Positions 1-7,932 are shown, counted from the first letter of the stretch. The stretch is 16,202 nt of DNA from an uncultured Phenylobacterium sp. (GCA_945952355.1 CAMFIW010000014.1:1-16202); one strand, 5' to 3'. The notes: a model not told the origin generated them from the sequence alone. A program made the numbers and translations.

Positions 1-45
1 ACACACTGCATATCGTCGGCAGCGTCAGATGTGTATAAGAGACAG
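1..45 (+). other. Illumina Nextera adapter contamination at contig end
   Basis: This stretch is synthetic, not genomic. Bases 1-4 (ACAC) match the tail of the Illumina P5 oligo. Bases 5-12 (ACTGCATA) match a standard Nextera i5 index (N506/S506). Bases 13-26 (TCGTCGGCAGCGTC) are the Read 1 primer part. Bases 27-45 (AGATGTGTATAAGAGACAG) are the 19-bp Tn5 mosaic end used in tagmentation. All parts are in the exact order of a Nextera library molecule. Real sequence starts at about base 46. ORFs beginning inside it, with N-termini MCIRDS or MYKRQ, are artefacts. Confidence 0.98.
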
Positions 46-194
46 CCCCCACGGCCCCACCCGCGAGCGGCAAGCCCGGAGCCCCGCATCAGGATTCCGC
101 CAAGAAGATCGCCTGCGAAAAGGTCTGGGCCGCCCAGAAGGTGCGGCACGGCTCCCACGCGGCCTTCGTGGCCGCCTGCGTGGCGAAGGGCTAG
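46..194 (+). CDS. 3' fragment of a small Cys-containing protein (PsiF-repeat-like), 5' end missing
   Basis: An open frame runs from the adapter junction to TAG at 192-194, giving about 49 residues with no start codon. A Pro/Ala/Gly-rich stretch is followed by a C-terminal segment with the pattern C-x3-W (ACEKVW), a basic GSH stretch, then F-x3-C (FVAACVAKG). Two cysteines bracketing a short helical segment and a C-F-x3-C ending recall the PsiF repeat of small exported proteins, but the fragment is too short to be sure. It ends 50 bases before the response regulator on the same strand. It could also be an unrelated small secreted protein. The 5' part was lost at the contig edge. Confidence 0.4.
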
Positions 195-244
195 GCGATG
201 GCGCGCGGCGCAGTCAAAGTCTTGGTCCATCTCCGGGGAGTTCG

Positions 245-928
245 ATGAGCCGCCGCATCCTGCTGGTCGAGGACGACGCCGACACGGCCGACTACATCCT
301 GAAGGGCCTGCGCGAGGCGGGCTTCACGGCCGAGCACGTCGCCGACGGGCGCGATGGCCTTTACATGGCCAGCAGTTCGGACTTCGACGCCATCGTGATG
401 GACCGGATGGTGCCGGGCATGGACGGGCTGTCGGTGACGAAGGCGGTGCGCGCGGCCGGGGTGGAGACGCCGATCCTGATCCTTAGCGCCCTGGCGCACC
501 TCGACGAGCGGGTGAACGGCCTGCGCGCCGGGGCCGACGACTACCTGACGAAGCCGTTCGGGTTCTCCGAGCTGGCGGCGCGGCTGGAGAACCTGATGCG
601 GCGCGGGGCGGGCAAGAGCGTCGAGACCCAGCTCGGTTGCGGCGACCTGGCGCTGGACCTGCTGTCGCGGCGCGTCACCCGCGCGGGCCGGTCCCTGGAC
701 CTCCTGCCGCGCGAACTGAAGCTACTGGAATACTTCCTGCGCCACCGCGATCGGGTGGTGACCCGCACCATGCTGCTGGAAGAGGTCTGGGACTATCGGT
801 TCGACCCGCACACCAGCCTGATCGACACCCACATCAGCCGCCTGCGCAAGAAGATCGACGAGGGCTTCGAAAAGCCCCTGCTGCACACGGTGCGGGGCTC
901 CGGCTACCGGCTCTCGGAGGCGCCTTGA
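245..928 (+). CDS. OmpR-family response regulator
   Basis: A 227-residue cytoplasmic transcription factor of a two-component system. The N-terminal receiver domain (about 3-117) has the acidic pocket E9/D10/D11, the phospho-acceptor Asp53 (IVMDRMVPGMDG), Ser81 and Lys103 (YLTKPF). The C-terminal winged helix (about 130-225) is of OmpR/PhoB type, with the LLPRELKLLEYFLRH helix and the LIDTHISRLRKKID recognition helix. The chosen ATG has GGGGAG at 235-240. The longer frame starting at base 29 begins in adapter sequence and is false. The stop codon overlaps the TTG start of the next gene, so the two are translationally coupled and it is the partner of that kinase. The inducing signal and target genes cannot be read from the sequence. 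The nearby exported hydrolases are possible targets, but that is a guess. Confidence 0.93.
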   Translation: MSRRILLVEDDADTADYILKGLREAGFTAEHVADGRDGLYMASSSDFDAIVMDRMVPGMDGLSVTKAVRAAGVETPILILSALAHLDERVNGLRAGADDYLTKPFGFSELAARLENLMRRGAGKSVETQLGCGDLALDLLSRRVTRAGRSLDLLPRELKLLEYFLRHRDRVVTRTMLLEEVWDYRFDPHTSLIDTHISRLRKKIDEGFEKPLLHTVRGSGYRLSEAP

Positions 929-2283
929 TCCGCCGCCCGTCGCTGCGTGGCGCGCGCCCCGCGACCCTGGCCCTGGTGGTCGCCGGGGCGGTCGCCGCGG
1001 TGCTGGCCGTGGGCCTGCTGGCCGTCGACGTCGCGGGCGAGCGGATCATCGCCGCCCGCCAGCACCTCGTGGCGGAAACGGCGCGGGACTATTTCGTCGC
1101 CTTTGCCCACCAAGAGGGGCTCGAGGCCATGGCCCGCGCCCTGGACCACCGGGCGCGCACGGAGCACGGCGCCTTCGAATACGCGGTGTTCGACAACGAC
1201 GGCCAAAGGATCGGAGGGTCGACCCTGCTCACCGCCGAGGCCCTGCCCGCGCCGGGCTACGGCGTCCGCGTCATCGGCGGCGCCGACTACGAGGTCCTTG
1301 TCCAGCCCATGTCCGTCGGCGGGACCCTGGTGATCTACGAGAACCTCGCCGACCGCCGCGGCTTCCATGCGGCGATCCTGGCGGCGGTCGGCACCACCCT
1401 GCTGGTCAGCCTGGCGATCGTCGCGGCCGTCGCCCTGTGGCTGGGCGGCCTGCTGGTGCGCCGGGCGCACGGCATCGCCGACGCCGCCGAGAAGATCGCG
1501 GCTGGCGACCTCTCCGCCCGCGCCCCGGTGGCCGGGGTGGACGACGTGTTCGACGAACTGGCGGTGGCCATCAAGGCCATGCTGTCGCGGATCGAGGAGC
1601 TGATGACCGGAATGCGGACGGTCACCGACAGCCTGGCTCACGACCTGAGATCGCCGCTCACCCGGATGCGGGGAGCGCTGAGCCGCGCTCAAGAGGAGGG
1701 ACTTTCGCCGGAGGAGCGGCTGGGCCTGATCGCCGAGGCCCAGGCCCAGAACGAGCAGGTGCTGGCCACCTTCGCCGCGCTGCTGGACATCGCCCGCGCC
1801 GAGTCGGGCCTGTCGCGCGCCATGATGGCGCCGCTGGATCTTGCCGAACTGGTGGCCGATCTGGGCGACCTGTTCGAGCCGGTGGTCGAGGACGCCGGCC
1901 AGCGGCTGGTCGTCTCCGTCCCGGAGGGATCGGCGGCCTTCAACGGGCACGAGCTGTTGCTGCGCCAGGCGATAGGCAACCTGCTACACAACGCCGCCCG
2001 GTACGCCGGCGAGGGGGCGACCATCACCCTGGGGCTCGAACGGGCCGAAGGCGAGTTCGACCTGATCGTCGCCGACACCGGCCCCGGCGTTCCGGCCGAA
2101 CAGCGCGGGCGGGTGGTGGAGCGGTTCGTGCGCCTGGACGAGGCGCGTTCAAGCCCGGGCTCAGGCCTGGGCCTGGCCATCGCCGCGGCCTGCGCCAAGC
2201 TGCACGGCGGGCGGCTGGTGCTGGAGGACAACCATCCGGGCCTGCGGGCGGTGCTGCGCCTGCCGGCGGCCGGCCTCAGCTGA
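925..2283 (+). CDS. Membrane sensor histidine kinase (HAMP, HisKA, HATPase)
   Basis: A 452-residue inner-membrane kinase that phosphorylates the upstream response regulator. In order: transmembrane helix about 13-37, a periplasmic sensor loop of about 110 residues, a second helix about 148-178, a HAMP-type linker (AEKIAAGDLSARAPV, about 188-202), a dimerisation helix with phospho-His239 (DSLAHDLRSPLTRMR), then the ATPase domain with N box Asn356 (NLLHNAARYA), G1 box DTGPGVP (384-390), F box ERFVR and G2 box GSGLGLAI. The start is inferred to be TTG at 925-927. It overlaps the regulator stop as TTGA, and the protein then opens directly with a basic stretch and the first membrane helix. The periplasmic loop has no recognisable ligand domain. 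Its stop overlaps the stop of the convergent hydrolase gene by 8 bases. Confidence 0.92.
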   Translation: MIRRPSLRGARPATLALVVAGAVAAVLAVGLLAVDVAGERIIAARQHLVAETARDYFVAFAHQEGLEAMARALDHRARTEHGAFEYAVFDNDGQRIGGSTLLTAEALPAPGYGVRVIGGADYEVLVQPMSVGGTLVIYENLADRRGFHAAILAAVGTTLLVSLAIVAAVALWLGGLLVRRAHGIADAAEKIAAGDLSARAPVAGVDDVFDELAVAIKAMLSRIEELMTGMRTVTDSLAHDLRSPLTRMRGALSRAQEEGLSPEERLGLIAEAQAQNEQVLATFAALLDIARAESGLSRAMMAPLDLAELVADLGDLFEPVVEDAGQRLVVSVPEGSAAFNGHELLLRQAIGNLLHNAARYAGEGATITLGLERAEGEFDLIVADTGPGVPAEQRGRVVERFVRLDEARSSPGSGLGLAIAAACAKLHGGRLVLEDNHPGLRAVLRLPAAGLS

Positions 2284-4336
2284 AGCGGCGGGGGATCTCG
2301 TCGTGGCGCGTGACGGATACGACGGTCTCGCCGTTCTTCAAGGCGACAAGGCGGTCCTCGACGTGGAAATGGGAGGCGGTGGAGGTCATGGCGATCTCGA
2401 CCCGCACTTCGCAGTCCCAGTCGCCGCGCCGATAGCGGCTGTGCTGGCGCACCCGCCAGACGCAGCTTTGGCGGTCTCGCGGATCGTAGGTCAGCGTCAT
2501 GTCGGGACCGCCGCCCGACATCTCCAGGCTGGTGGCTTGGACGGTGGAGGCGCTGTCGGCCCAGCCGCCCTGAATGGTGACGAAGCCCCGTGGCGTCTCG
2601 TCGATGCGCAGTGTCGGGTCGCCGCGCGAGAAGCCGGGATGGGTCTCTTCAAGGCCGAACGGCGCCTCCGCGGCGGGGATCGGGCGCACCGGTAGGTCGA
2701 GCGTGCAGCCGGCCAGGTCGAAGGTCAGGGTCGGCGCCTCGGGCAATGGCCAGACCAGGGGCCAGAGGCTTTCCGACAGCGACAGGCGCAGGGTGGAGCC
2801 CGGCTTGAAGCGGTGGGCGATCGGCTGCAGCTCGACCGTCGCCTCGTAGGTCTGGCCGGGCGTCAGGGGCCTGGGCTCGGCGGTGGAACCGTCGCGGAAG
2901 GCGAGGTTCAGCAGGCCGTAGGAAACCAGCCAGGCGTGGCCCTGGGCGTCCACCTCGACGAGCCGGGCGGCGACGGCCGCGGCGGGCTTGTCGCTGCGCA
3001 GCCGAAGCGCCAGGCGCGGGAGGCCGACGACCTCCAGGGGCGCTGTGACGGGAAGCTCGAAAGCCAGGGACCGGGCGTCGTCCGCCGCCTGGTCGCGGGG
3101 GAGTTCGGCCGGGGCGTAGGGGATCCATTCGGGCATGCCGAGCCCGACCGCGCCGTCCTGGCGATAGCTGAGCCCACCGCCGACCGGCGTGTCCGACAGG
3201 GCGCCGGGCGCGAGATGGAGGCGCCTTGTGCGGACGCTCGGGTCCGGCCAGCGGGACGCGGCGGCCCAACGGCCGGGGATGTCGCCCATGCCAGTCTGGG
3301 CCGGCGTCGCATAGGCGATGAAGTAGCGGACGGCGGGGGCGTCCATGACCCCGTTGGCTTCGCCGACCAGCCAGTGGCGCCACCAGCGGCCCTCCTCGGC
3401 CGCCCAGTCGACGCCGGGGCCGGGCTGGGCGAGGTCGGGATAGATGTGGCCCCAGGGTCCGATCAGGGCCTTGGTCGGCGCGGCCAGGCCGCGCAGCAGG
3501 CGGTCGGCCGACTGGGCGTAGGCGTCGGTCCAGCCGTCGACCACATAGGTCGGGCAGGCGATGGCGGTCGGGTCCAGGCCCACCGAGCCGTGGCGCCAAT
3601 AGGCGTCGTTGGCGTCATGCCGCAGCCAGCGCGCGGCGATGGAGGGCGTCGCCGCAAGGCGGGCGCGCCACAGGCTCTCCCAACGGTCGCCGACAATCTG
3701 CGGATCGGGCGGCGCGCTCATCACCATCTCGAACCCGACCGCCCATTTGAGATTGGTGAGGCCGGGCATGCCGCCGACATAGTGGGCGTCGTTGGCGAAG
3801 CGCATGTCGGTGGCGCACATGGGCGCGATCGCCTTGAGGGCCGGCGGCCGGCGCGCCGCGACCTGGAGGGCGGAGAAACCGCCCCAGGAGATGCCGCGCA
3901 TCCCCACCGCGCCGTTGCACCAGGGCTGGGCCGCCAGCCAGGCGATGATGTCCTCGCCGTCCCGCTGTTCGCTCTCCAGGTACTCGTCGGTCAGGACGCC
4001 CTCGGAGGCGCCGGAGCCGCGGATGTCGACGCGGGCGAAGGCGATTCCCTGGGCGGCCAGGGTCTGGCCCCAGCGGTCGTCGAGGACGCGATAGCGGTCG
4101 AAGGTGCGGTAGGGGATGTATTCCAGCACCACCGGGCAGCGGCCGCCGGCTGGCCCCTTCGGCAGCCACAGGCGCGCGGCGAGCTTCAGGCCGTCCCGGG
4201 TCGGGATCCAGACCGGTTCGCGCACCTCGACGGCCATGCGGGCCGGCGCCGGCGCGGGCCCCGCAGCGGCCGCGGTTCCGACGAACAGGGGCGTGGTCAG
4301 GCCGGCCAGCAGCGTGCGGCGTCTCGGTCTCAGCAT
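2276..4336 (-). CDS. Exported CocE/NonD-family serine hydrolase (S15 X-Pro peptidase-like)
   Basis: A 686-residue alpha/beta hydrolase of the CocE/NonD family, related to cocaine esterase, glutaryl-7-ACA acylase and X-Pro dipeptidyl peptidase. These cleave esters or N-acyl/amide bonds; the substrate here is unknown. The N-terminus (RPRRRTLLAGL then a hydrophobic run ending GTAAAAG) looks like a twin-arginine signal, so export to the periplasm is likely. The nucleophile is Ser150 (GISWGG), with Asp271 (DGWTDAY) and His297 (GPWGH) completing the triad. The C-terminal third is the family's jelly-roll domain, with the LSLSESLWP stretch matching its usual conserved strand. ATG 4336 is preferred because GGAGG lies 4 bases upstream; the ATG 12 bases further up overlaps that site. 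The gene is divergent from the DUF885 gene, and its stop overlaps the kinase stop. Confidence 0.9.
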   Translation of the reverse strand: MLRPRRRTLLAGLTTPLFVGTAAAAGPAPAPARMAVEVREPVWIPTRDGLKLAARLWLPKGPAGGRCPVVLEYIPYRTFDRYRVLDDRWGQTLAAQGIAFARVDIRGSGASEGVLTDEYLESEQRDGEDIIAWLAAQPWCNGAVGMRGISWGGFSALQVAARRPPALKAIAPMCATDMRFANDAHYVGGMPGLTNLKWAVGFEMVMSAPPDPQIVGDRWESLWRARLAATPSIAARWLRHDANDAYWRHGSVGLDPTAIACPTYVVDGWTDAYAQSADRLLRGLAAPTKALIGPWGHIYPDLAQPGPGVDWAAEEGRWWRHWLVGEANGVMDAPAVRYFIAYATPAQTGMGDIPGRWAAASRWPDPSVRTRRLHLAPGALSDTPVGGGLSYRQDGAVGLGMPEWIPYAPAELPRDQAADDARSLAFELPVTAPLEVVGLPRLALRLRSDKPAAAVAARLVEVDAQGHAWLVSYGLLNLAFRDGSTAEPRPLTPGQTYEATVELQPIAHRFKPGSTLRLSLSESLWPLVWPLPEAPTLTFDLAGCTLDLPVRPIPAAEAPFGLEETHPGFSRGDPTLRIDETPRGFVTIQGGWADSASTVQATSLEMSGGGPDMTLTYDPRDRQSCVWRVRQHSRYRRGDWDCEVRVEIAMTSTASHFHVEDRLVALKNGETVVSVTRHDEIPRRFS

Positions 4337-4439
4337 CACTCCTCCCATCGGCCGCGGCGTTTCCCGCAGGCGCCGGGATACCTATCGCCTGAAATCCGGC
4401 TAGGCTCGCGCCGAAATTGGTTCAGCGGGGGAGATTCTC
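4337..4439. promoter_or_regulatory. Divergent intergenic region between two exported hydrolase genes
   Basis: This 103-base spacer must hold the start signals for both the CocE-type gene (leftward) and the DUF885 gene (rightward). Visible elements are the leftward Shine-Dalgarno GGGAGGAG (4346 to 4339) and the rightward GGGGGAG (4427-4433, 6 bases before ATG 4440). An AT-richer patch (around 4375-4393 and 4414-4423) is where promoters would sit, but I could not assign a convincing -35/-10 pair on either strand. Confidence 0.4.
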
Positions 4440-6260
4440 ATGCGGCTTTCACGGCGTGGGTTCGGGCTTGGGATGGCGGGCGTGGCGGTGGCCGGCGCGG
4501 CGCGGGCGGCGGCGCCCAAGGCCGGTGGCGGCGACGCGGCCCTGACCGCCTTCCTCGACGCGGCCTTCGAGCAGGAGCTGGCCCAGGATCCGGAGCAGCA
4601 GTCCTATATCGGCCGCAAGACCGCCTATGACCGGCTGACCGACCGCAGCGAGGCGGGGAAGGCGGCGCGCCTGGCCTGGCGGCGCAAGAGCGTGGCCGAG
4701 ATGAAGCGGCGGTTCGATCCGGCCAAGCTCGGCGAGGAGGCTCGGGTGTCGTTCGACATCTGGGCGCTGGAGCTCGGCCGCGCCGAGGAGGCCTATCGCT
4801 GGCGCGACCACGTCTATGTGTTCGACCGCAGCGGCGACCACACCGGCCTGCCGAACTTCATGATCAACATCCACCGCGTCGACACGCCGGCCGACATGGA
4901 GGCCTATGTGGCGCGGCTGGCGCAGATCGGTCCGGCGTTGGACGTCGACCTCGGCACGGCCAGGCGGGCGGCGGCGGCCGGGGTGCGGATGCCGCGCTTC
5001 TCCTACGAGCAGTCGCGGACCGAGGTGAAGCGGGTGACGACCGGGGCGCCGTTCGACGGCGGGGCCGACTGCGCCCTGTTCGCCGACGCCAAGGAGAAGG
5101 TCGCCGCGCTGAAGGCGGCCGGCAAGATCGACGACGCCAAGGCCGCGGCCCTGGTCGCCGCGGCGTCCGCCGCGATGACCGGCAAGATGAAGCCCGCCTA
5201 CGACCGGCTGGACGCGTGGCTGGCGGAGGACATGGCCCACGCCTCGGCCCAGCCGCAGGGGGCCGGCGCCCTGCCGAACGGCCAGGCCTTCTACGCCGCG
5301 ATGCTGCGCCAGCAGACCACCACGGACATGGGCGCCGAGGAGATCCACGCCCTGGGTCTGGCCGAGGTGAAGCGCATCCGCGCCGAGATGGAGGCGCTGA
5401 AGGCCAAGATCGGCTTCGCCGGGACGCTGGAGGACTTCTTCGTCTTCATGCGCACCGACGACCGCTTCTATGTGAGCAACGACGATGCGGGCCGGGCGAA
5501 GTACCTGGACCTGGCGCGGGGCTATCTGGCCGGGATGAAGGCGCGGCTGCCGGAGTTCTTCGGGCGGCTGCCGAAGACCGACCTGGTGGTGAAGCGGGTC
5601 GAGCCCTATCGGGAAGAGCCGGGCGGGGCGGCGCACTACAGCTCCGGCGCCGCGGACGGCTCGCGGCCGGGGACCTTCTATGTCCACCTGGCCGACACGC
5701 GGGCGACCCCGCTCTACGAGATCGAGGGCACGGCCTATCACGAGGGCTGGCCGGGGCATCACCTGCAGATCTCGCTGGCCCAGGAGATGACCGGCCAGCC
5801 GGTGTTCCGCACCCAGTACAACTACGGCGCCTATGCCGAGGGCTGGGGGCTCTATGTGGAGCGGATGGCCAAGGAGGAGGGGTTCTATGTCGACCCCTAC
5901 AGCGACTTCGGCCGGCTGGGCCGCGAGATCTGGCGGGCGATCCGGCTGGTGGTCGACACGGGTATCCACGCCAAGGGCTGGAGCGAAGAGCAGGCCTTCG
6001 CCTTCTACACCGCCAATTCGCCGCAGCCGGTGGGCAAGATCCGCTCGGAGATCCGCCGCTATTTCGTCAATCCGGGCCAGGCCTGCGCCTACAAGGTCGG
6101 CATGGTGAAGATCCTGGCCCTGCGGGAAGAGGCCAAGACCGAGCTCGGCGCCCGCTACGACAAGCGCGCCTTCCACGACGTGGTGCTGGGCGCGGGCGGC
6201 CTGCCCCTGCCGGTGCTCGAGGTCCGCGTGCGCCGCTGGATCAAGGCCCAGGCGGCCTGA
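4440..6260 (+). CDS. Exported DUF885-family putative metallohydrolase
   Basis: A 606-residue protein of the DUF885 family, which is abundant in Caulobacterales and Xanthomonadales and thought to be zinc-dependent, peptidase-like and mostly uncharacterised. The N-terminus (LSRRGFGLGMAG, then an Ala-rich hydrophobic run ending ARAAAPKAG) is a twin-arginine signal. The family's metal-site motif HEGWPGHH is at residues 434-441, and the second signature AEGWGLYVE places Glu467 as a likely third ligand or catalytic residue. The ending is the usual arrangement of QPVGKIRSEIRRY followed by CAYKVG. The length is normal for the family. The start is supported by GGGGGAG 6 bases upstream. It is divergent from the CocE-type hydrolase. 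Both are predicted to be exported, so they may act together on periplasmic peptides or amides, which is inference from position only. Confidence 0.9.
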   Translation: MRLSRRGFGLGMAGVAVAGAARAAAPKAGGGDAALTAFLDAAFEQELAQDPEQQSYIGRKTAYDRLTDRSEAGKAARLAWRRKSVAEMKRRFDPAKLGEEARVSFDIWALELGRAEEAYRWRDHVYVFDRSGDHTGLPNFMINIHRVDTPADMEAYVARLAQIGPALDVDLGTARRAAAAGVRMPRFSYEQSRTEVKRVTTGAPFDGGADCALFADAKEKVAALKAAGKIDDAKAAALVAAASAAMTGKMKPAYDRLDAWLAEDMAHASAQPQGAGALPNGQAFYAAMLRQQTTTDMGAEEIHALGLAEVKRIRAEMEALKAKIGFAGTLEDFFVFMRTDDRFYVSNDDAGRAKYLDLARGYLAGMKARLPEFFGRLPKTDLVVKRVEPYREEPGGAAHYSSGAADGSRPGTFYVHLADTRATPLYEIEGTAYHEGWPGHHLQISLAQEMTGQPVFRTQYNYGAYAEGWGLYVERMAKEEGFYVDPYSDFGRLGREIWRAIRLVVDTGIHAKGWSEEQAFAFYTANSPQPVGKIRSEIRRYFVNPGQACAYKVGMVKILALREEAKTELGARYDKRAFHDVVLGAGGLPLPVLEVRVRRWIKAQAA

Positions 6261-6270
6261 GCGCGCGCAG

Positions 6271-7050
6271 CTAGAGCAGGCCCGGGAACTGGCCGCCGTC
6301 CAGGAGGATGTTCTGGCCGGTGACGTAGCCGGCGCGGGCTCCGCAGAGGAAGGCGCACATGTCGCCGAACTCGGCCGGGTCGCCGAAGCGGCGGGCTGGG
6401 ATCTGGGCCATGGAGCGCTCGCGCAGGGTCTCGACGTCGCCGTCGGAGGCCTGGGCGAAGCGGGCGTGGTTGGAGCGCAGGCGGTCGGTGTCGAACTGGC
6501 CGGGCAGGACATTGTTGAGCGTGACATTGTGGCGGGCCACGTCGCGGGCGAGGCCGCCGACGAAGCCCGTGAGACCGGCGCGGGCGCCGTTGGAGAGGCC
6601 GAGGATCGCCGCGGGCTGCTTGACCATGTGGCTGGTGATGTTCACCACCCGGCCGAACCTGCGTTCGATCATGCCGTCGAGGGTCGCCTGGATCAGGAAG
6701 ATGGCCGACAGCATGTTGGCGTCGATCGCCTTCATCCAGTCGTCGCGCGACCAGGCGCGGAAGTCGCCGGGCGGCGGGCCGCCGGCGTTGTTGACCAGGA
6801 TGTCGGGCGCCGGACATGCGGCCAGCAGCGCGGCGCGGCCGGCCTCGGTGGCGACGTCGGCGGAGATGGGTAGGATTTCAGCGCCGGTCTCGTCGGCGAT
6901 CTCGTCGGCGGCGCTTCGCAGGCGCTCGGGATCGCGCGCGGCGATGACCACGCGGACGCCCTCGCGCGCCAGGGCGAGGGCGGTGGCGCGACCGAGGCCC
7001 GCGCTGCCGCCGCAGACGATGGCCGTGCGGCCGCTGATGCCGAGATCCAT
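6271..7050 (-). CDS. Atypical SDR-family protein lacking the catalytic Tyr and Lys
   Basis: A 259-residue Rossmann-fold protein of the short-chain dehydrogenase/reductase superfamily and the last gene of the aromatic operon. The cofactor motif GGSAGLG (14-20), the NNAG motif (87-90) and Ser140 (ITS) are present. At the catalytic Tyr position (Ser+13) it has Ser153, and at the Lys position Arg157, reading SNGAR instead of YxxxK. A subset of SDRs with an LSxxxR-type active site is known, so this is probably a subfamily trait and not damage; the rest of the fold is intact (VLPGQFDTDR, ending VTGQNILLDGG). The start has AGGAG 7 bases upstream, and the gene follows the extradiol dioxygenase after 15 bases. 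It may act on a ring-cleavage intermediate, bind without catalysis, or use different chemistry. Confidence 0.87.
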   Translation of the reverse strand: MDLGISGRTAIVCGGSAGLGRATALALAREGVRVVIAARDPERLRSAADEIADETGAEILPISADVATEAGRAALLAACPAPDILVNNAGGPPPGDFRAWSRDDWMKAIDANMLSAIFLIQATLDGMIERRFGRVVNITSHMVKQPAAILGLSNGARAGLTGFVGGLARDVARHNVTLNNVLPGQFDTDRLRSNHARFAQASDGDVETLRERSMAQIPARRFGDPAEFGDMCAFLCGARAGYVTGQNILLDGGQFPGLL

Positions 7051-7065
7051 GGAGTTCTCCTGAGG

Positions 7066-7932
7066 TTAGTGCGGTCGCTTGTGGCCCCAGCTCGAAGGCT
7101 TGTCGTGGCGGGCGACCCGCCAGGTGGCCTCGTCGACCTCCAGGGCGCCGTAGCCGAACTCCACCTCGAAGCCGCCGGGGGTGCGGGCGTAGAAGGAAAC
7201 CATCTGGTCGTTGGTGTGCCGGCCCAGGCTGGCGGTGATCGGCGCCCGAGCGGCCTCGGCGCGCTCCAGGGCGAAGCCCACCGCGTCGAGGGTCGGGACC
7301 TGGACCATGAAGTGGTGCAGCCGGCGCGGCAGGGGCACGGGCATCAGCGCCAGGGTGTGGTGGCGCGGATTGCAGTGGAAGAACTCCATCTCGAAGCCGA
7401 ACTGCGGGCCCGCGCCCATGCGGATGATGTCGGACAGGCGGAAGCCCAGCAGGTCCTGGTAGAAGGCCCGCGCGGCGGCCATGTCCCGGGTGGCCAGGAC
7501 CACGTGGCCGAGACCCTGGGCCCCGGTGACGAAGGCGTCGACCCCGGCCGGCGAGGCGAAGGGGATCTCGGTGCGCAGGGTCGGGCCGTAATAGATCTCG
7601 ACCGCCAGGCCGTCGGGATCGCGGCAGGCGATCAGGCCGGTGACGGCGCGCTCGGCCAGCAGGTTGGCGTCGCCTTCGGTCACGCCCACGCCGGCCTCGG
7701 CGAGGCGGGCGCCCAGGGCGCCGAGTTCGGCCGCGCCGGCGACCTCGAAGCCGACGAAGCTCAGGTCGTCGGCCTCGCCCGCCTCGACGGCGATCCGCCA
7801 GGCCATGTCGTCGAGCCGGAATCGGCCGTCGGCCTCGCCGGGCATCAGGCCCAGGACGCCGGTGGCGAAGGCCGCGAAGGCGGCGGGATCCTTCACGCTG
7901 AAGCCGAGATAGCCGAGGGACTCGACGCTCAT
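7066..7932 (-). CDS. Type I extradiol dioxygenase (2,3-dihydroxybiphenyl 1,2-dioxygenase/BphC-like, VOC superfamily)
   Basis: A 288-residue, two-domain VOC protein that opens catechol rings next to the hydroxyls (meta cleavage) using Fe(II) and O2. The C-terminal domain carries the complete BphC active site with family spacing: metal ligands His143 (GLGHVVL), His207 (LHHFMV) and Glu258 (EVEFGYG), and second-shell His192 (NPRHH), His239 (LGRHTND) and Tyr248 (SFYARTP). The N-terminal half is the usual non-catalytic repeat. LGRHTND plus SFYxxTPxG points to the BphC/HsaC branch, so the substrate is probably a bicyclic or substituted catechol rather than simple catechol. The start is the ATG overlapping the AraC stop (ATGA), with AAGGAAG inside the end of that gene. 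The open frame extending to 8259 is only AraC sequence read in another frame. Confidence 0.93.
   Translation of the reverse strand: MSVESLGYLGFSVKDPAAFAAFATGVLGLMPGEADGRFRLDDMAWRIAVEAGEADDLSFVGFEVAGAAELGALGARLAEAGVGVTEGDANLLAERAVTGLIACRDPDGLAVEIYYGPTLRTEIPFASPAGVDAFVTGAQGLGHVVLATRDMAAARAFYQDLLGFRLSDIIRMGAGPQFGFEMEFFHCNPRHHTLALMPVPLPRRLHHFMVQVPTLDAVGFALERAEAARAPITASLGRHTNDQMVSFYARTPGGFEVEFGYGALEVDEATWRVARHDKPSSWGHKRPH

Noticed and set aside
27..45. Tn5 mosaic end as evidence of a natural transposon
   Set aside because: It is flanked by Nextera primer and index sequence in library order and followed by no transposase, so it is a library artefact.
2813..4630. 605-residue plus-strand frame opposite the CocE hydrolase
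   Set aside because: It overlaps both the hydrolase and the start of the DUF885 gene and has no recognisable domain.
4449..6527. 692-residue open frame on the minus strand opposite the DUF885 gene
   Set aside because: It is Arg/Pro/Gly/His-rich, shows no domain, and spans a real gene on the other strand; long antisense frames arise from high GC third positions.
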